A stretch of DNA of 64,000 nucleotides from Acridotheres tristis (Eukaryota; Chordata; Aves; Passeriformes; Sturnidae), in contig CM072887.1 of the NCBI GenBank assembly GCA_037013685.1, forward strand, positions 38,367,154 through 38,431,153, in the 5' to 3' direction. The notes under the pieces were generated by a model, which made no database searches, had not been told where the DNA came from, and saw only the letters and a list, made by a program, of their open reading frames with translations. A program made the translations under genes and the position numbers. This document shows, one piece after another, positions 14,367 to 29,300 of the stretch (position 1 is its first letter; each line of letters begins with the position of its first letter).

Positions 14367-17040
14367 ATCTGACTGCTTTCTCTTCTCAATTAGTATTACA
14401 CAGACAGTGATGTCCATTTAGAATGGAAAATAAATAGTTACATTTACAATTTAAGAACCCCTACACAAGAATTACTGCCTTACGCCAGATCCATGTGCTT
14501 CTGAAAAAAATATAAGCGAAAAAAATCCTCAATAAGTAGTTTTGAAATGGCTTTTTAACTGGATTGTTTTTACATGAGTTAGCATTTAGTTAATGTCCCA
14601 TCCAAATCACTCCTGCAGCTTTCAAAACTCAGCATTGTAAACCTCAATAGGAAAAAAAAAAAATCTAATTTTGTTTTAATATCAGGTCAGGAATTAAAAA
14701 TTTGCTTATGGCACAGGAAACAAAGCCTGTTAAATCTTACTTGGAGATTCCAAAAAAATAAATGCATTTGGCTCTGTGGTTCTGCTATTCAGTCCTCATG
14801 GGTAACAGAGATCATGGTCATCATATGAACACACATGGTAAAAGTGAATTCCACCAGGATACCAAAAAGCAATTGACCTAATTCTGTAGCCAGTGTAACC
14901 CAGCAATGACTGTTTAAAACAAAAATTATGCAGGAAATAAAATCCAAACCACACTATTTTAAAAAAAAATTAGTCTCACATTCTCACATAAGTAAGCATA
15001 TGACTATTCTGATATTATTGGATGAACCACAGATCAGGCTTGGTATGAAATGGTATCAGACCAAACCTGTCTTCTAAGAGATAGTGTCTCCTTTTATTGT
15101 TATGCTCTCCTTTTAAATCGCTGGCACTTTCTTGCCTTCAAAGAGATAGCTGCTCTCCCTCTCTTTCGTGAAATCCCAGCCAGATCTGATACCCACACAC
15201 ACTACTACAGTTCTGCACTTACAAGTCAGCTCTGAAAAGCAGCAAGGGGGGCTACTACAGACCACCTTGAATTAGGCAGTTTTTACGGATGCAAATGGAG
15301 AAGCCTTAAGCTATACATAGACACATCATTGTCACTCTTCCTTCAAGAATGTCAGAAATTACAAAAGAAGACAAGAATATTTCTTAGGTCTTAGCCTGTT
15401 GGTTAAGTTTTGGGTTTTTTCAATTAATAGGAGACATAAGAACTACCCACTAAAGAGATTATAATTTGTACTGTCATTAACTGATTTATCATTAATCACT
15501 GCAATGTGGGAAAGCAGTGAGGGATAACCCCCTTCTCCATCCTCACCCAGTATTCTGCTCAAAAGCAGAACTGAGCCAATTGCAACCCTACCTGGAAACC
15601 TCAGTTCTGGATCAGGCACCCATCAGCTAAGTGTCTTTCAAACAGAAGGCTGAGAGCAGTTTACTCTGTCTAATGCACAAAATCCATACTCTGTTAATAA
15701 TCTGTGTGAAGAATATGCAACTCCTATTGCTCTGGACAGATAAACCACCAAAAAACAGCAGAAACTCCATGTCACACCAAAACTACAGCCAACCCAGCCA
15801 GCAGATTAGTTCAGTATAGTGAGACCTGCCTCCCTGTGCTTTCACGTGGCTATGGGATTGCTGGTCATTGCTATTATGACACAGCCTTAATTATTTCATC
15901 ACCCATGTGTGCCGCAGAAACATCAGGCTGACATCTGTTTGTTCTAACAAAGTGATAAACAGGTGACTGCTGTAACAAGATGGCTTATGACCATGACTGC
16001 TGTGACAATGAGTGGAAATTGCAGAGCTCGATGCCATATGGCATTTGTCACCAGACAAGAGAATGGAACAGAAAGATGATCTTCTCTCTCTGCTATCAAA
16101 GCTTCTTCTGCCTCAAGACACCAAAACCACAGCCTATGGCTTCCTGGGCAAAACCTAAAACACTTTTTTAGTGTTCTCAAAACCTGTACAATCTTTCATT
16201 ATGCTGCCTTTACTTGGCCATAATTTGATCTCCTCACTTCCTCGCGGAAAAACTAGGCCAGAGTCCAGGTCCAGCCTGGACAATATCCCAGTCTGTGAAT
16301 TAGGGATGTGGCTGGAAAGAGATAGACTGCAGAAATAACTGAACCAGAACTATCACTTCCTAGGGAGGGGTTGCAAGTGACTGCCAGATCCCTATGGAAG
16401 AGGTGAGCATTGCTTCCCTCTCTGCTGCTTTGCTTGAGCATAGCATGGGCAGCAGTGTGTTTTGTGTTCATGTGTGCTCTGAGCATATTGAGAGGAGACA
16501 ACTTAGGAGTTTTCAGCCACAAACATTCCCTAGACTGTGGACCCTTAAGGCCCTCAAGTTGTCACAAGGGACCCAGTTCCCCACACTTGGCTACATGGTG
16601 TGTATTTGCACATCCAGCTTTATGTGCACAGCTTTTGGACCAAACAGGAACTTCCTTGGGTTTACACATCTCTAGCAAGGCAGATAATGAGTGGACTGTC
16701 TAGTTTTTGCTGTCTTTGATCTAGGTGGTTAAATAGCACTGAAAGCCTTTTGATGTCAAAACACTAACTCCAAGAATCTTGAATTAACAGCACTTCTCAA
16801 TTTCCTATAAACTGACTTGTCAGAATCTGTCACTGGAGAGAGAAACTTTAAGGCACAGATACTTTCTATTACTGTATATGTTAACATATACGTCAGCATA
16901 TAGTCACTTGAAAACTGGCCAATAGCTATTCCTATTTATTTCCACTTACTGATACATTGAAATATCACTAGGAGCAGTTATTCAATAGATTATTATGATG
17001 CTAAGTGCTTCTGCTGTATCCTACCTTTCTAAAAAAACCA
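14367..17040. other. Non-coding spacer between two CR1 copies
   Basis: No coding exon or RNA gene is recognised. The longest open frames are under 100 codons and overlap each other on opposite strands, which is typical of chance. An 18-base perfect palindrome lies at 16874-16891. Confidence 0.6.
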
Positions 17041-17345
17041 CACAGAATTGCTGAATTGCAAAGTAACTTCTGGAAATCATCTGGTCCAAACCCCCTCCTC
17101 AAAGCAGGATCAGCTACAGCAGATTGGTCAGGTCTGGTTTTGAATAATCCTAAATGTGAGACTGCACAGCCTGTCTGGGCAACCTGTTGAATTGCTTGAC
17201 CAACTTCACATAAAGTGCTTGTATTTTGTTTAAATGGAATACTTGGAATTTTAGTTTGCTCCCACTGCCTCCTGACTTCTGAATTTTCTTTGAGATAAGT
17301 TAATTCAACAAATCAAAGCTTGCATCTAATGAGAGAAATCCTGTC
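17041..17345 (-). mobile_element. Old, diverged CR1 LINE fragment
   Basis: The plus strand shows the reverse complement of a CR1 3' region: CACAGAATTGCTGAATTG, then ATCATCTGGTCCAAACCCCC, AAGCAGGATCAGCTACAGCA, GTTTTGAAT, ACAGCCTGTCTGGGCAACCT, and a degraded TGCTCCCACTGCCTCCTG. The order and spacing match the CR1 consensus read backwards, so the element is on the minus strand. It has many small changes and indels, so it is older than the copy near 14 kb. The boundary near 17345 is approximate, and no flanking target duplication could be seen. Confidence 0.85.
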
Positions 17346-20300
17346 TATTCCTCCTACAGGCGTCAGCACTGGAGAGGCAAGGATTAGAAGGACACTGGAT
17401 TCTATGCACAGCAACACTGCAGAAAACACATTATCCCTTGAGAAACATGCAACCTCCCTCCCAGGGCACTGCTGCAGGGCTGTCAGGACCTGCACCTCAC
17501 AGCCAACTGCAGCTCCAGCTAAGGAGGGCTGTTCACATTTCTGTGTGAGCCATGAGTGCACAGATAAGCCATACTTCCCATAGCCCTTCCTTTAGCTCAG
17601 TGGATGCATAAAAGTGCCTTCCCCTGCAAAGGACAAAGCCCTTGACTCCATGTCAGTATGATAGGACTTGAATTCCCCAAATTCCCAGGGTCTGGAGATT
17701 CTGTCCATTAATGGGTAGCAAAACTGTACACCAGAATATGCAAACACTAGTATTACTCACAGTTTTCTTTCATGCTAGAAACTCATCTAAATTCCAGTAA
17801 GAACTTCCCTAGGTAAGGATCCAGCAGTAGGGAGAGCTTGAACATTATTTTGTAACTACAAATGCAGCAGCAGAACAGTTTTTCTCAACAACATCTCCAG
17901 CTTACTTATGGAACTTCTACCAAATTTCCCTCAGCAATGCTGTTATAGTCCCTGAAGCATATTCCAACATTTTTCTCATCTGATCAGCCCTGCATAATTT
18001 TCTTGATAGCAGCTGTGCGTGCTTTCTTCATACTTCCCCCCAGTGCATTAATACTTTTTTGTAATCTTTCCAGAGATTGTAAAAAATGGCTTTTGTTTCT
18101 TCCTTTTCTTACACTCCCTTCCACATTAACACCAACTTATACTTTTGCTTAATGGAAAACATCCAGGTTGCACCAAATAAAGATAAGAAGCAATCCTGAA
18201 ACTTGTTTTTTCAAATCTAGAAAAATAAATATATTTGCTTGTTATGAGAGACCTGAGCTTAGTTTATGCTCTGCCACAAGTCTCCTCTTTAACCTCAGCT
18301 GGACTCAGCCTACCCTGTTCTTGCCGAGTTATTCTGGAGAGCTATTGGGAAAATAAAATACCTGAAAAGAAAATATATTGGGTGAAATCTTTCCATATCA
18401 CAATCATTTTCCTATTAGATACTAGAAGATTGCAATAAAATAGATTCCTTCACATTTATGTTGTTGGGAGTTTAAATGGAAGCCAACATTATGCAGATAT
18501 CTATTTTAGTGATGCTCATAGTGGGAAAAGTCAGGAAATAAGAGCAGTGGAAATGAGTACATCACCTGTAGAGTTACATTCAGTAAGAGTCTCTCTCATA
18601 GAGGTTACACAGCTGGTGACTGAGATAAAGCAGAAAGAATATCACAAACTGTGTGTTTTGCATGAAAGAGTCACCAGATTGTAATATGGGCTATTTCTGT
18701 AGTTCTTGTACATGATGAGTTCTCCAAATCATGCTGCAATTTATTAACCAGAGAGGAAGGAGAACAGTGGGGGAAAAAAAGGATGTTAATTTGTGACACA
18801 AATTCCTTACACTTTTTAGACCTCTTTCCTCTTCAATTGAGTATCTGAAAGCAATATCCTGGCATGAGTTTAATCAAATTTAAAGTAACTCAGGGTAATC
18901 TTCTGGGGCCTGTTATGTCTGTGAAAAGTTATTTCTTTCCTTAAGCCCTGCTTCCCTTCTGGAAGCCTGTTAGTCATGAAATAAGCAAGCAGTAGTGTCT
19001 GAGGCAGTAAATACAGCAGTCATCCCCATCCTACCCTCCACCCAGTCTCTCCTTACTGCTTCCCAAAACAGTACATCAACTTTTACTAACGAAACAGCTA
19101 CTTTTTTTTTTTTCCCTGAGATAAAGAGGAATGAACAAGAGCAATGGTAACCATCATAATGGACAGACATTACAAGGTTTTGGCAGTCATATTCAAATGC
19201 TGGAACCAGAAGTTTAATATGATTTGAGGAGACCAATTTGAACCACCATTTTCCCTCTTGTTCTTTAAAAAATATTTTCTTTAGCACATGAATCCAGTGC
19301 TGTTGACTGAAATTTCTGGAAAGCCTCCAAAGACCTTCTTATGTTTCTCTGTTTAGATTTTTGTTTTGATTTGTTTGGGAGTCTTTTAATCTCTTTACCC
19401 ACAGTGAAGTATCTAGTGTCTTCCTTTATGCTCTTTTCTGTCTTAAAGAAGTCACTATCACCAGCAGAACTTGTTTTTCTTTGCTTTTCTTTCCAGGAAA
19501 GAAGGCTGGGTTCCATTAAACCTCTTCAGCACTGAAGTGAGCAAGTGTCCCACTGGACACCAACTTCATTCATGTTAAGCATCTCCATGCTCCAAATTCT
19601 CAATAAGATATTGAGAAACACACAACTACCAAAGACAGCTACCAAATGCAGCTGGTTCTCAGTTTTCAAATTTAAGTAGCAATTTGTATCCTGGGTCTAA
19701 GGCTGCATTCCCACAGTACTGTCAAATTTCACCTTTGATTTTAGTATGATTACTGAAGGATGCTCCTCAAAACCCCAAACCAGCATAATTAAGAGGCATC
19801 TGGCTTCTACCATGTTATCTTAGAGGACTTTCCATGCTGCACATTAAATCCAAGTGTAAGAAAAAGACAAAGCAGGCATGTGTCTGTGACAACCCTGAGG
19901 ACAAGCTAAAACTCAAAAATCAAGCAAACCCTTATTTTGTTTTTAGCTTGGACTAGTCATAGCTCCAGGCTTGGAGCCATTTTTTTCATGCAGAGGGCTC
20001 CTCACTGCTTTCCATGAAAGATCCCCACAAGATACTGTAAAACTCAGTGCGTTGGAGACTGGGGAAGGTTGTTTCCAATTCCTTCTCTCAAGCTGTTCCC
20101 AGTGCAATGGAACTTTCTGCACACACAGCTTTTCCTCCTCTGAAGTTTCCTTTATTCTTTCAGCTCTGATTTCTGGGATTTCTGTCCTCTTATTTTCACC
20201 GTAGGCAAGATATTATTACAGCTTCTCCTTCCCTCTCCTATCCCCTTGCATGCTGTCAAGAACATTGCAGAAAGAATTATTGCCAATTCATTTGCCTGCC

Positions 20301-23300
20301 TGCCAATTAGCAGTATACTATGTCAGAGTCAAGTGAGTAAATACCAATAAACCATATGACAACTATCCAGCCCATCAGACCCTCTGACAGTTTTCAGTGC
20401 TTTCTACTTTATTAGAATGAGGTATTAATAAAACAGATATGTTTCACAAGACCCATGTATCACAGAACTAATTTTATAGCCAGAAATGCAGATTCTTTAG
20501 CGTGGTTCTTTATGCCAAACACTGTTAAATCATGTCGTTTTGAGGACTTTTTTCCTTGCATTCCTGCAATAAAATAATCACACTGGAGAGTGGGTAGCCT
20601 CCTAACTTGCTCTATCTTTCTAATATTTGATTATTAACACTTGATAGAGGGACCAGCTCGTGTTGTTTGCACAACATCCCAAGGTCCCAGGTCTAGATCA
20701 GAATTACCAGGTCTTCCTGTAAAACATAGTAGTTTAGCAGACACTATGTTAACAGATGCCTTGGATATAAATAGAAGGAACAGGTCTCTCCTCCAAAAAG
20801 CTGGCAATGGAAGACCTCAACTCCCTATTGTGCATGGTGCCAGGGAAATTTTGCTTGCCCAGAAACACTGTTATTTGAAGGCAACACAACATGGGCATGG
20901 AGGGCAACTGCACACTTCTCAGGGAGGTGCTGGAGCATAAACAGACTACAACTTGGAAGCAGCAAGCAGCCAGACATATGGTCTCATGAAAATATATCCA
21001 TCTCATGCCATGTATATTTTTAATACAAGGAAACAATCTGACATAGTTCACACTCAACCAAGTTAAACTATTCATATCAATATGTACAGGTTAGTAGTTT
21101 TGAAATCGTCCACTTGGACCCTGCAATTCTTTTGCAAGGAAATAACCTTATGCTGCATCCATTTCTTTTTCACTGAAGAAAACATTTCAACAATTATTTC
21201 CAGCTTGCACATATTGGAATGTCCACCCTTAAAATATAGACAGCTGAATTACTGGAGAAAGGCCAGCCACAGTTCTAAACTGCAATTGAGAGTGAAGCAA
21301 GACAGATACCAACACCCCAAACACTCTCACTCAAGCCAGGGCTGTATAACAGAAGAGTCTCTTTGCAGCAGTAAATTCAGGCAAGTTTTAAAATGTGCTG
21401 GCATGAGGAAATAAAGGCAAAGCCTAATGCGAACAAGGCACAGTGCTAAAGGATGCTTTGTGAGTTTTCAGCAAGTGACTGTTTTCTGACAAAATTAAAC
21501 TGCAGCAAGTAGCTAAGTCAAGATGCCTTGCTATTGCTTAGCCAGAGATGTTAGATGAAAGAAAAATTGCTTCTCCCCTTTCTTCTGAGATGCACGTGCA
21601 GCTTCTCCCATTAATGGTTCCATTCAAATAGGATCCTTATATTGACTCACTACTAAAAGATCAAAGTTGATCTGCAGAAACATTGTGCCTGTCCCCTCTA
21701 AGTCTCTCCATTAAATATCCTTACATCTTTTTCCTAAGAACTTGCCCTGTGCTGTTCTTCAGCAATTGTGCCAAGAGCTTTCTCCCTTACATATCCCCAA
21801 AGACCTACTTTGAAGCAACACATTCTGTAGCCCTACACCCCCAGCAAGCAGAGCTCTGCAGTACCCAGCACTTCACTGAAGCATTTCTTTATGGCCCCAC
21901 TCAACCATTTTTTCAAAAGAAAACCTACTGTAAGTAGTAATTCACTAACAAGGTACACAATCAATATTTCCTCACAATTAATAGAGGAAAAACATGTGGT
22001 CAACAGACTTCCCTAATAAAAGAGACAGAAACCTATACTCATTACTACTAAACAGAGGTAACTTACACTTGTGAAAAAGTTTCAAAACAATTCTCCCTGG
22101 AATAGTGGTATATGTTGCAAAATTCCCATTTTGTCCCTGTATACATGTTAAATGGATTAAAACAAGACACTTGGTAAACCATGACTGCCTCACTGTGGAT
22201 TAAAACAAGGCTTGCTTCCAGTTTTTTGCTGTTACTACCAAAATACTAGCTTTTTCTTCATCCCTAAGAAATACACAACAAAAAAAAAAAGACTTTGTTC
22301 AGGTGAATAGTCCAAAGTATTTCTGAAGATACTATCACAGCATCTAGCTGTCTGACAAATAGCTTACAATAGGTGAAGCTGAATAATCGCTTGATCACGG
22401 CTGGAGTCACAGCATGCATTTCACAGTATAAATGCAAGCTGCATGTGAATTATCATCAGGTTTTTTCAAATATCTCAATAGCCCTGCAAAAAATTCTGTT
22501 TCAACACTGAATACTAGGTGTTAAATAACATTAAGATATGTTCAAAAACTTACCTAGCAAATTTATTGCCATACCCAAATTCCTATTTCCTTTTTCTCAA
22601 TATTCTCATAAAGTTATCTTCCTTGGAAGCACAGGCTGGCTGAGCTGCAGCTTTGAACTTCCTGGAGGATTTGCTTAAACAAGTACTGACTCACATCTGA
22701 TCAGATGGACAGCAAGAAACCTGATTTTATTTTCCACATTCTTGCTCTCAGAGCATGACCCCTGCACATCTTGGGATCCATTACCCCATGTATGTCCTTT
22801 GAACCTGGTTCCATCAAAAGCAGTTAAACTGGAGTTGCTATTCCATATAGTCTTATTTCCAATTCTTTTACTGCAGCATCCCAGATTGCTTACAGCAAAA
22901 TCAGTGCTTATGCAAAAGCACAGACATAACCTCATATAGAAGACAGTAGTACCTTGTGAGATACCCAACACTTGGAATTGTATGTGGAACCTCTTGTTGT
23001 AGCTGGGTGTTGTTTAGTGACTTCTTAGCCAAATCCAGAAGGATCAGTTGCACAGCAGTCTGAATTATGCAGGCCATTGTACTAGCTACACTCCACTCTC
23101 AGGGCATTACCTGCCATTCAGCCACATCCCATTCTGACAAAACATAATTCCCCACATAAGCAAACAAAAGCTAATTTATTCCTGCCCCATCCCTTTACTG
23201 ACTCCAACTTCCATCCTCTCAGTCTAGCCTTCATGAAAAACTATTTACCCGAAGTTTAAAATCAGTAACTTTTAAGTTAAACTGCTGTACGACTTACAAA

Positions 23301-26300
23301 TGCTCACCAAGAAAGTACTAAACAAACAATGAAAAAGCATTATACATCTATCCTCATGCCCTTAAAAAGGCACTGAAGGGCCTAGGAAAGGCCACAGGCA
23401 GAACCTTCAGAGTGATGCCAGAAGCATTCCCAGGAATGCTGGGAATATTTCATGAGTCCTTAAACTGAAGAGATTGGTCCAGAAGAAATTTCTCTCCCTG
23501 AGACTCTTTCCTAATGTCTGTTGATTATTATTAATGTTATGGAAAGACTCAGAGTAGCTGTCATATGGGACAACTCTGAATTATAACAGTCCCAACATAA
23601 ATTGATGGGATGAATATTCTCAGGAGCCACAGTAGCCCCTGAAACTCATGGGCAAGTGGGTGATCAGCATTTTCTTCAAGCTGTAGAAGACAATTACAAT
23701 TTTATTGGGAAAGATTAAATATCAAGCTGAAATCTTGGTGAAGGAAAAAGGAGGAGGTAACCTTACCTTAGTAACACTCTTGTTAAAAAGAAAAAAAAAA
23801 TCCAAATCTTAGTTCTTCAATCTTTGATTTTCCTATTTACTTGGATTTTGGTGAAGTCTGTGCCCTTTTGCCAGCAGTTACAACTATGCATTCTGTGCTT
23901 GTCACCTCCTTGGCTTCCTTTCACACAGCACCATTTCCTTGCTTCCTGCCCAACAGGACTAAGCCAGCCCAGTTTCAGACAGACCCCCACGCCCTTACAC
24001 CCTCCCATCACACCAGATGCCCTGAGTTACATGCTCCAACACACCCTGAGGTGCCTGGTCTGCACACACAGGGTCGGACAGAGGGGTGGCTGATGCAGGC
24101 ATGCAGCAGCATCTGCCCAAGGAGATTTTCTCCAGGTCTTCTTTCCAGTGAGAAAGTTCCTCAGAGAGGAAAGGCTCCGTTTCTCCCACACCTTTGGATG
24201 CATCTGGCTTCCTGCTCACATGCAAAAAACTGAGCAATAGGCTCAAAAGCTTTTGGGATAATACTGACAGGCAGCCAGCAAAGTCCCACCAGTGCTGTTT
24301 CCTTAGCAGGCAAGAATGAACATTTGGGAAAGGTTCTGCTGGATGGCCAGAAGCTCGGGGCCTGATGGAGAAGACAAGGGAGCAGTGTGCTTGAGGGATG
24401 TTTTTTGTTCTTTGATCTTGCTGCTAAAAATATATGTTTCTTATAGTAATTGATTTACTGATTTTGAAAACTCTTCTTTTTCTAAGTTTTATACCCTCTC
24501 TGTCATATGAGAGCCAATAAATTCACAAGCTGCACTGACAATAAAGCTTTTGAAAGCTAAGGTGCTCCATTCCTAACACATGCTTTTCCTGCATATGCAA
24601 AGCATCTGTGGCTAAAACAGCTCCTTGAGGAAACCCAAGGGAGGAAATTCAAACATTGTGAGTCAAAGCTGCAGAAGGAGAGGCTATTATTCACAAAAAA
24701 TATCTTCCTGTCCCTTAAAGAAAACATACAGGACAAGAACAATGTATACTCACTCACTGAACACAGACAAGTCTCACTTCAGAAACATTTTACCTTGATG
24801 TGCCTTGCTCTGGCCTCTGCTGCTCTTCCCTCAGCTCTGAAGGCAGAGCCTGGCCAAGGAATTATGACAAAAGGATTGCTGAATAAATTGGTTTTGTTTC
24901 AAAACTCCAGCCTGATTTTCCAGGAAAAAGGGTTTAGTTGTCTATTTCCATGAACAACTCTCCTCCCTGGAATAGAGTTTAAGAGCTCCCCCTCAGCAGT
25001 ACATGGAACCTGTACTGGGAGGAAGCATTAGAAGGACCTGGGGGACAAAGCAGGGAAAAGAAAAGCCCATAGCAATCATGACATGGAGAAGAGGAAGTTT
25101 CTTCATTAATAAAAAAACACATGTCCTTGTGCACTGGAGCAAGAACAAATACAAAGTTGTCTGTGACAGGCTTGATTTTTCCTGGCTGCCTGCAGAGGCT
25201 GGAAGCAGCAGCTCCTCGGGCAGGTTGCCATTCACACACCCCTCCAGTGCAAGATCAGCCAACCTGACCAGGCTGCATCAGCATGGAGCACATTCCACAC
25301 CATGAAGCATCATCATGTATTTGCTTTGGCAAGGTGGTTATGCTGAACTTCAGGCTGCTCCACCTTAGCTCACACAGCCCAGGGGCACTTGGGGCTAAGT
25401 GTGTGAGGCTGATCCAGTGGTTCAGCACTACAGATCATCTACCCAGCCCAGGAGAGCATTGAATATCCCTTAGCAGGCAGGTGTCAGTATATCTAGGCAA
25501 CCTGGCTCCCTAGACAGGCATCAGGAGTTTATCCCCAATGTCCTTTTCTCCTACCAGAAGGTCAATGTGACAGTGTGCTGTCAAGGACTTGATCCTCAAC
25601 CAGAGCCCACTGCGGGTCTCACATAGCACTGATCCACGTTCTAACCTCTTCCTATCCTAAAACCAGTACTAAGGGTCGAGGGTTTGCTCCAAGAAACTTT
25701 GAGAGCTGGCAACAGCTAATGTCCAGAAAGCTGGAGAAACACCCCAGGCATAGCAGCAGATCACAGTGAAAGCATCAATCAGAAAGCACTGCTGGCTATG
25801 ACAGTATCTGCTCTGGCTTCAGAGGAAGTGTCACAAAAGAAAGGAACAATATTGATACAGGTTTTTCACGTGCATTCATTGCCTGACCACCAAATGCTGT
25901 TAGTACCCTTTAGCTCAAATCTCTCATTTTTCCTAGGTCACAGATTTCTACCTATGGCAGGTTTTTACAGTAAAGCAGCTATCCCTTCTCTGAATAGTAA
26001 ATAAAAACAACAACAAAGATAACATTAGATTAGGTAATCAGATTCCAGACTCTCCAATAGATTTATTCTTCTGTCAAGGTGCTCCTTTGGAAAACCTGAG
26101 CCAGTTCCAAGAGAATCAGCTTTTAAACTAACAGTGTACTGATCCAACACAAAGCTCTAAGTTATTCGACAAGTATTTTAAAAGTGTGTTTGATCTTACT
26201 AAGCTGGTTAGCTACCTCTACTTATTAAAACAGTGAGCCTAGATTCAGAATATAGTGTTGGCACTGAATGTAAACTAGTGTATTTCCCTCTACCAAAACA

Positions 26301-29300
26301 GATAAAACACACAAATATGCAGTGAACAATGAACACATTCATTCAACAGCCTTCATGGGTCCTGGGTCAAGGAGTGACACTCCTGTATCACTCACAAATA
26401 TCATTATCAGGGCCAGCAAGATGCCTCATACACTCTAAGAGACAGTTAAGATAGAAAACTGTACTTCACCATGGACATTGCAACTGCAATCATTCATCTC
26501 TGCCTCCTGGCTTCATGTGTCAGTGTAATGTCACTCCAGGAGAGTTTATTTGCCTTTTGCAAGATAAAGGTTCTTAGCTCTAAGCCAAAAAGGCAGTCAG
26601 AGCAGCGCAAAGACCCAAGTTCACTCAAGAATGATCTCTTCCATCACACTGCCCTCCCCATGTCTATAGGCTTATTATATTTTAATTATAATTTTTCTTA
26701 TGTAAAATTTATAGGATGTTTCTTTCCAAACTAGAAAAGCCTCTTGGTAGCACTGATGAGCCTGAGTCTGAGTGTCAGACTAGAGAGACCCAGCCCAAAG
26801 GTCTGGTTCAGAGTCTCCTCCCCTATGGCTTTTTGCATTCCAGGCAGGCCAACAGATACAAAAAATAAAGGACATATTTTAAGTGCACTTTATTTGAAGT
26901 AAATTACCTAAAGTGGAAATGTTTGTGTTCATTAGCAGACTTATTCAGAGATATGAGAACAAATCTCAACAGTTAACCAGGGCCCATACTTGGTGGCATT
27001 TATGAAACTATATGCGTAGCCACCAAAATGCTATCACTTGTCCATGGCTCAGCTCTTCAAAACTTCAGTCAAAAGAGATTTAAAATGGTCAAGAACAACA
27101 ATCACAGATGCCATTAAAGCAAAAGTAGAAAGGACAAGACTTTCAGCAAGGCAGATTCTGAGAGGCAGAGCAGGTGCACAAGTAAAGGATGGATTTATTG
27201 GATTTGATCATATGTAAGACAGCACCAAAGAAGTGACTAAAACACAGGCAAATCTGAAGTTACTGTCTGCATCTTTCAGATATGCACTTTTAAACTAAAT
27301 TTTGTTCTCCTCCTTGTTAAGTTACCTAAAACTTACACAGCACTCTACAAATCATTAGTATTTCAGTTGCTAAAATGCAATTTATTAGCAATGGAGGCAA
27401 TGAACAAGCCAAAATATGAAAAGCAGCTCTAAAAATTTCAGTTCTGCTTTGTAAATGTAATGATGGTTTCTTTTGCAGCAGGGCCGATTTGAGGTTGGTT
27501 CACACTACAAAGTTACACCCTCAGAGGTGGGAAAGCCAGCGTGCTTTAGTAATTAGTATATAACATGCTTGCCTAGCAATTAATTTACAATTGAGAGCTG
27601 TGCCAAACCACACATCCTGCTGCAATTTCACCTGCTCGCAGGAAGGAGAGAGGTCTGTCCACAAGAGGGAGATCACAGACCAGCAGTGGAGCTTTTTCCT
27701 CTGGTACAGGTCCACACTAAGGGGCTCCTACAGCTCGGAGAGTTGTTCCTCCCTCTCTCCCTGTGAGCCTAGAAAGCATCCTGGGGGATGGGGAAGAGCA
27801 GGACAGGGCTAAGGGGGAGGGGAAAGCAGCATTTTAGAGGTTAATAAAGTACTTGCTTGCTTCAAAATTCTGAAAGGGATCTGAGCAGGCAAATAAAAAA
27901 TTGGCTCAAAACAGCTGTAGCTTTGTTAGATTTCTATTTTTCTTATTTTTAGTATTTAGTCTGACAAAACCATTTTGATTAGACAGGCAAAAAAGAGATG
28001 TTCAAGCTTGCAGTAGCCCAAAGAGCACGTCTGATGCTTCAGCAGCTTATTTATCAGACAAGAGTGTTTTATACTATCCAAAATATAACAAAGCATTTAT
28101 TTTTCATTTTTTCCTTACTGAAGTAGCCCTGATGTGCTGGAATTGAGGTCTGAGAACAGAAACTACCAGTTCTTCATAGGCAAGGCCTGCTTGATCTTGT
28201 TCTAGGAATAAGAGTGACACTGTGGTGGTCACTTCAGGACCTTGGCACACCCTGTCAGCCAGCAGAACTCTGGCTCCCGTGCCTCAGGGAGCACATGTGC
28301 CACATCTGCAGCACAGAGCCGAGGAGACCGTGCTGGGGCTGCGCCCTGACCACACGCTTGGGTGGGGCAGTGCAAGGATGGGCTTCCTGCAGTGCTCCTT
28401 TCTGAGGCTAAATCACAGAGCTGTCTCAATTTTTCTAACTCTAAATACTTGCTGAGTGCCAGCAGTGGCACCCTGAACCCTACAGAAGTTCATCACGAGA
28501 TGGGGGCTAAGCAAATCACTTGCCAACATTAAGGTGCTAGAGCCTCCAGAGGGAAGTCTCTGCACAAGGTCCATTCTCCACATCCTGATTTTTGTTCAGA
28601 ACACTTTCCTGAAACAATCCACCAGAAAGCAGCATGGATGAGGCTGCAAGCAGAGCCAGAGTAAGACTGTCAGCACACACACATACACTTATGGGGACCA
28701 TCTCACTGGCAGCAGTACACCAGAGCCCATTCCAGAGGGACAGAACAAAAGCTAAAGCAGAGACAAATGTGTCTGTCGGAGCTTTTGAAAATTTCTTAAA
28801 AGACAAACAAACAAAAAAATATAGTGCAGAAAAAACAACTAAGAAATTGAAGTTTCAGGATGAAAATGGACAGTTCAATGATAAATTTCAATCCTTAATT
28901 TGATTGGGATCACCACAATCACATGACAGAGATGGAATAAAACTGAGGATAAATAACTATTTGATAACAAGTCTGTCAAAGCAAAACAGACCATACCAGC
29001 AGCCTTTCTGAATATGGACTTTGTGCATGTCATCAGCCAAGCTTCACTACTGCAAATTTATACAAGGAAAAGGAGAAAACAAAGCTGTGGGGTGAACCTA
29101 TCTGCTAAAACCTTGCTTTGGCACATGAAGTTTGCTTTATTTAATTACCTAACAGCAGAAATTCAACAACAAAATGCATTCCTTAAACTGACAAATTAGC
29201 AGGCTGAGGGAATGCTGTCATCTATTCAGTAACCAAGGCAAGATTAAAAGTAAGCTTTGTTTGCTCTCACTGGTCAGTTTAAAAACACAAATTCAGTCTT

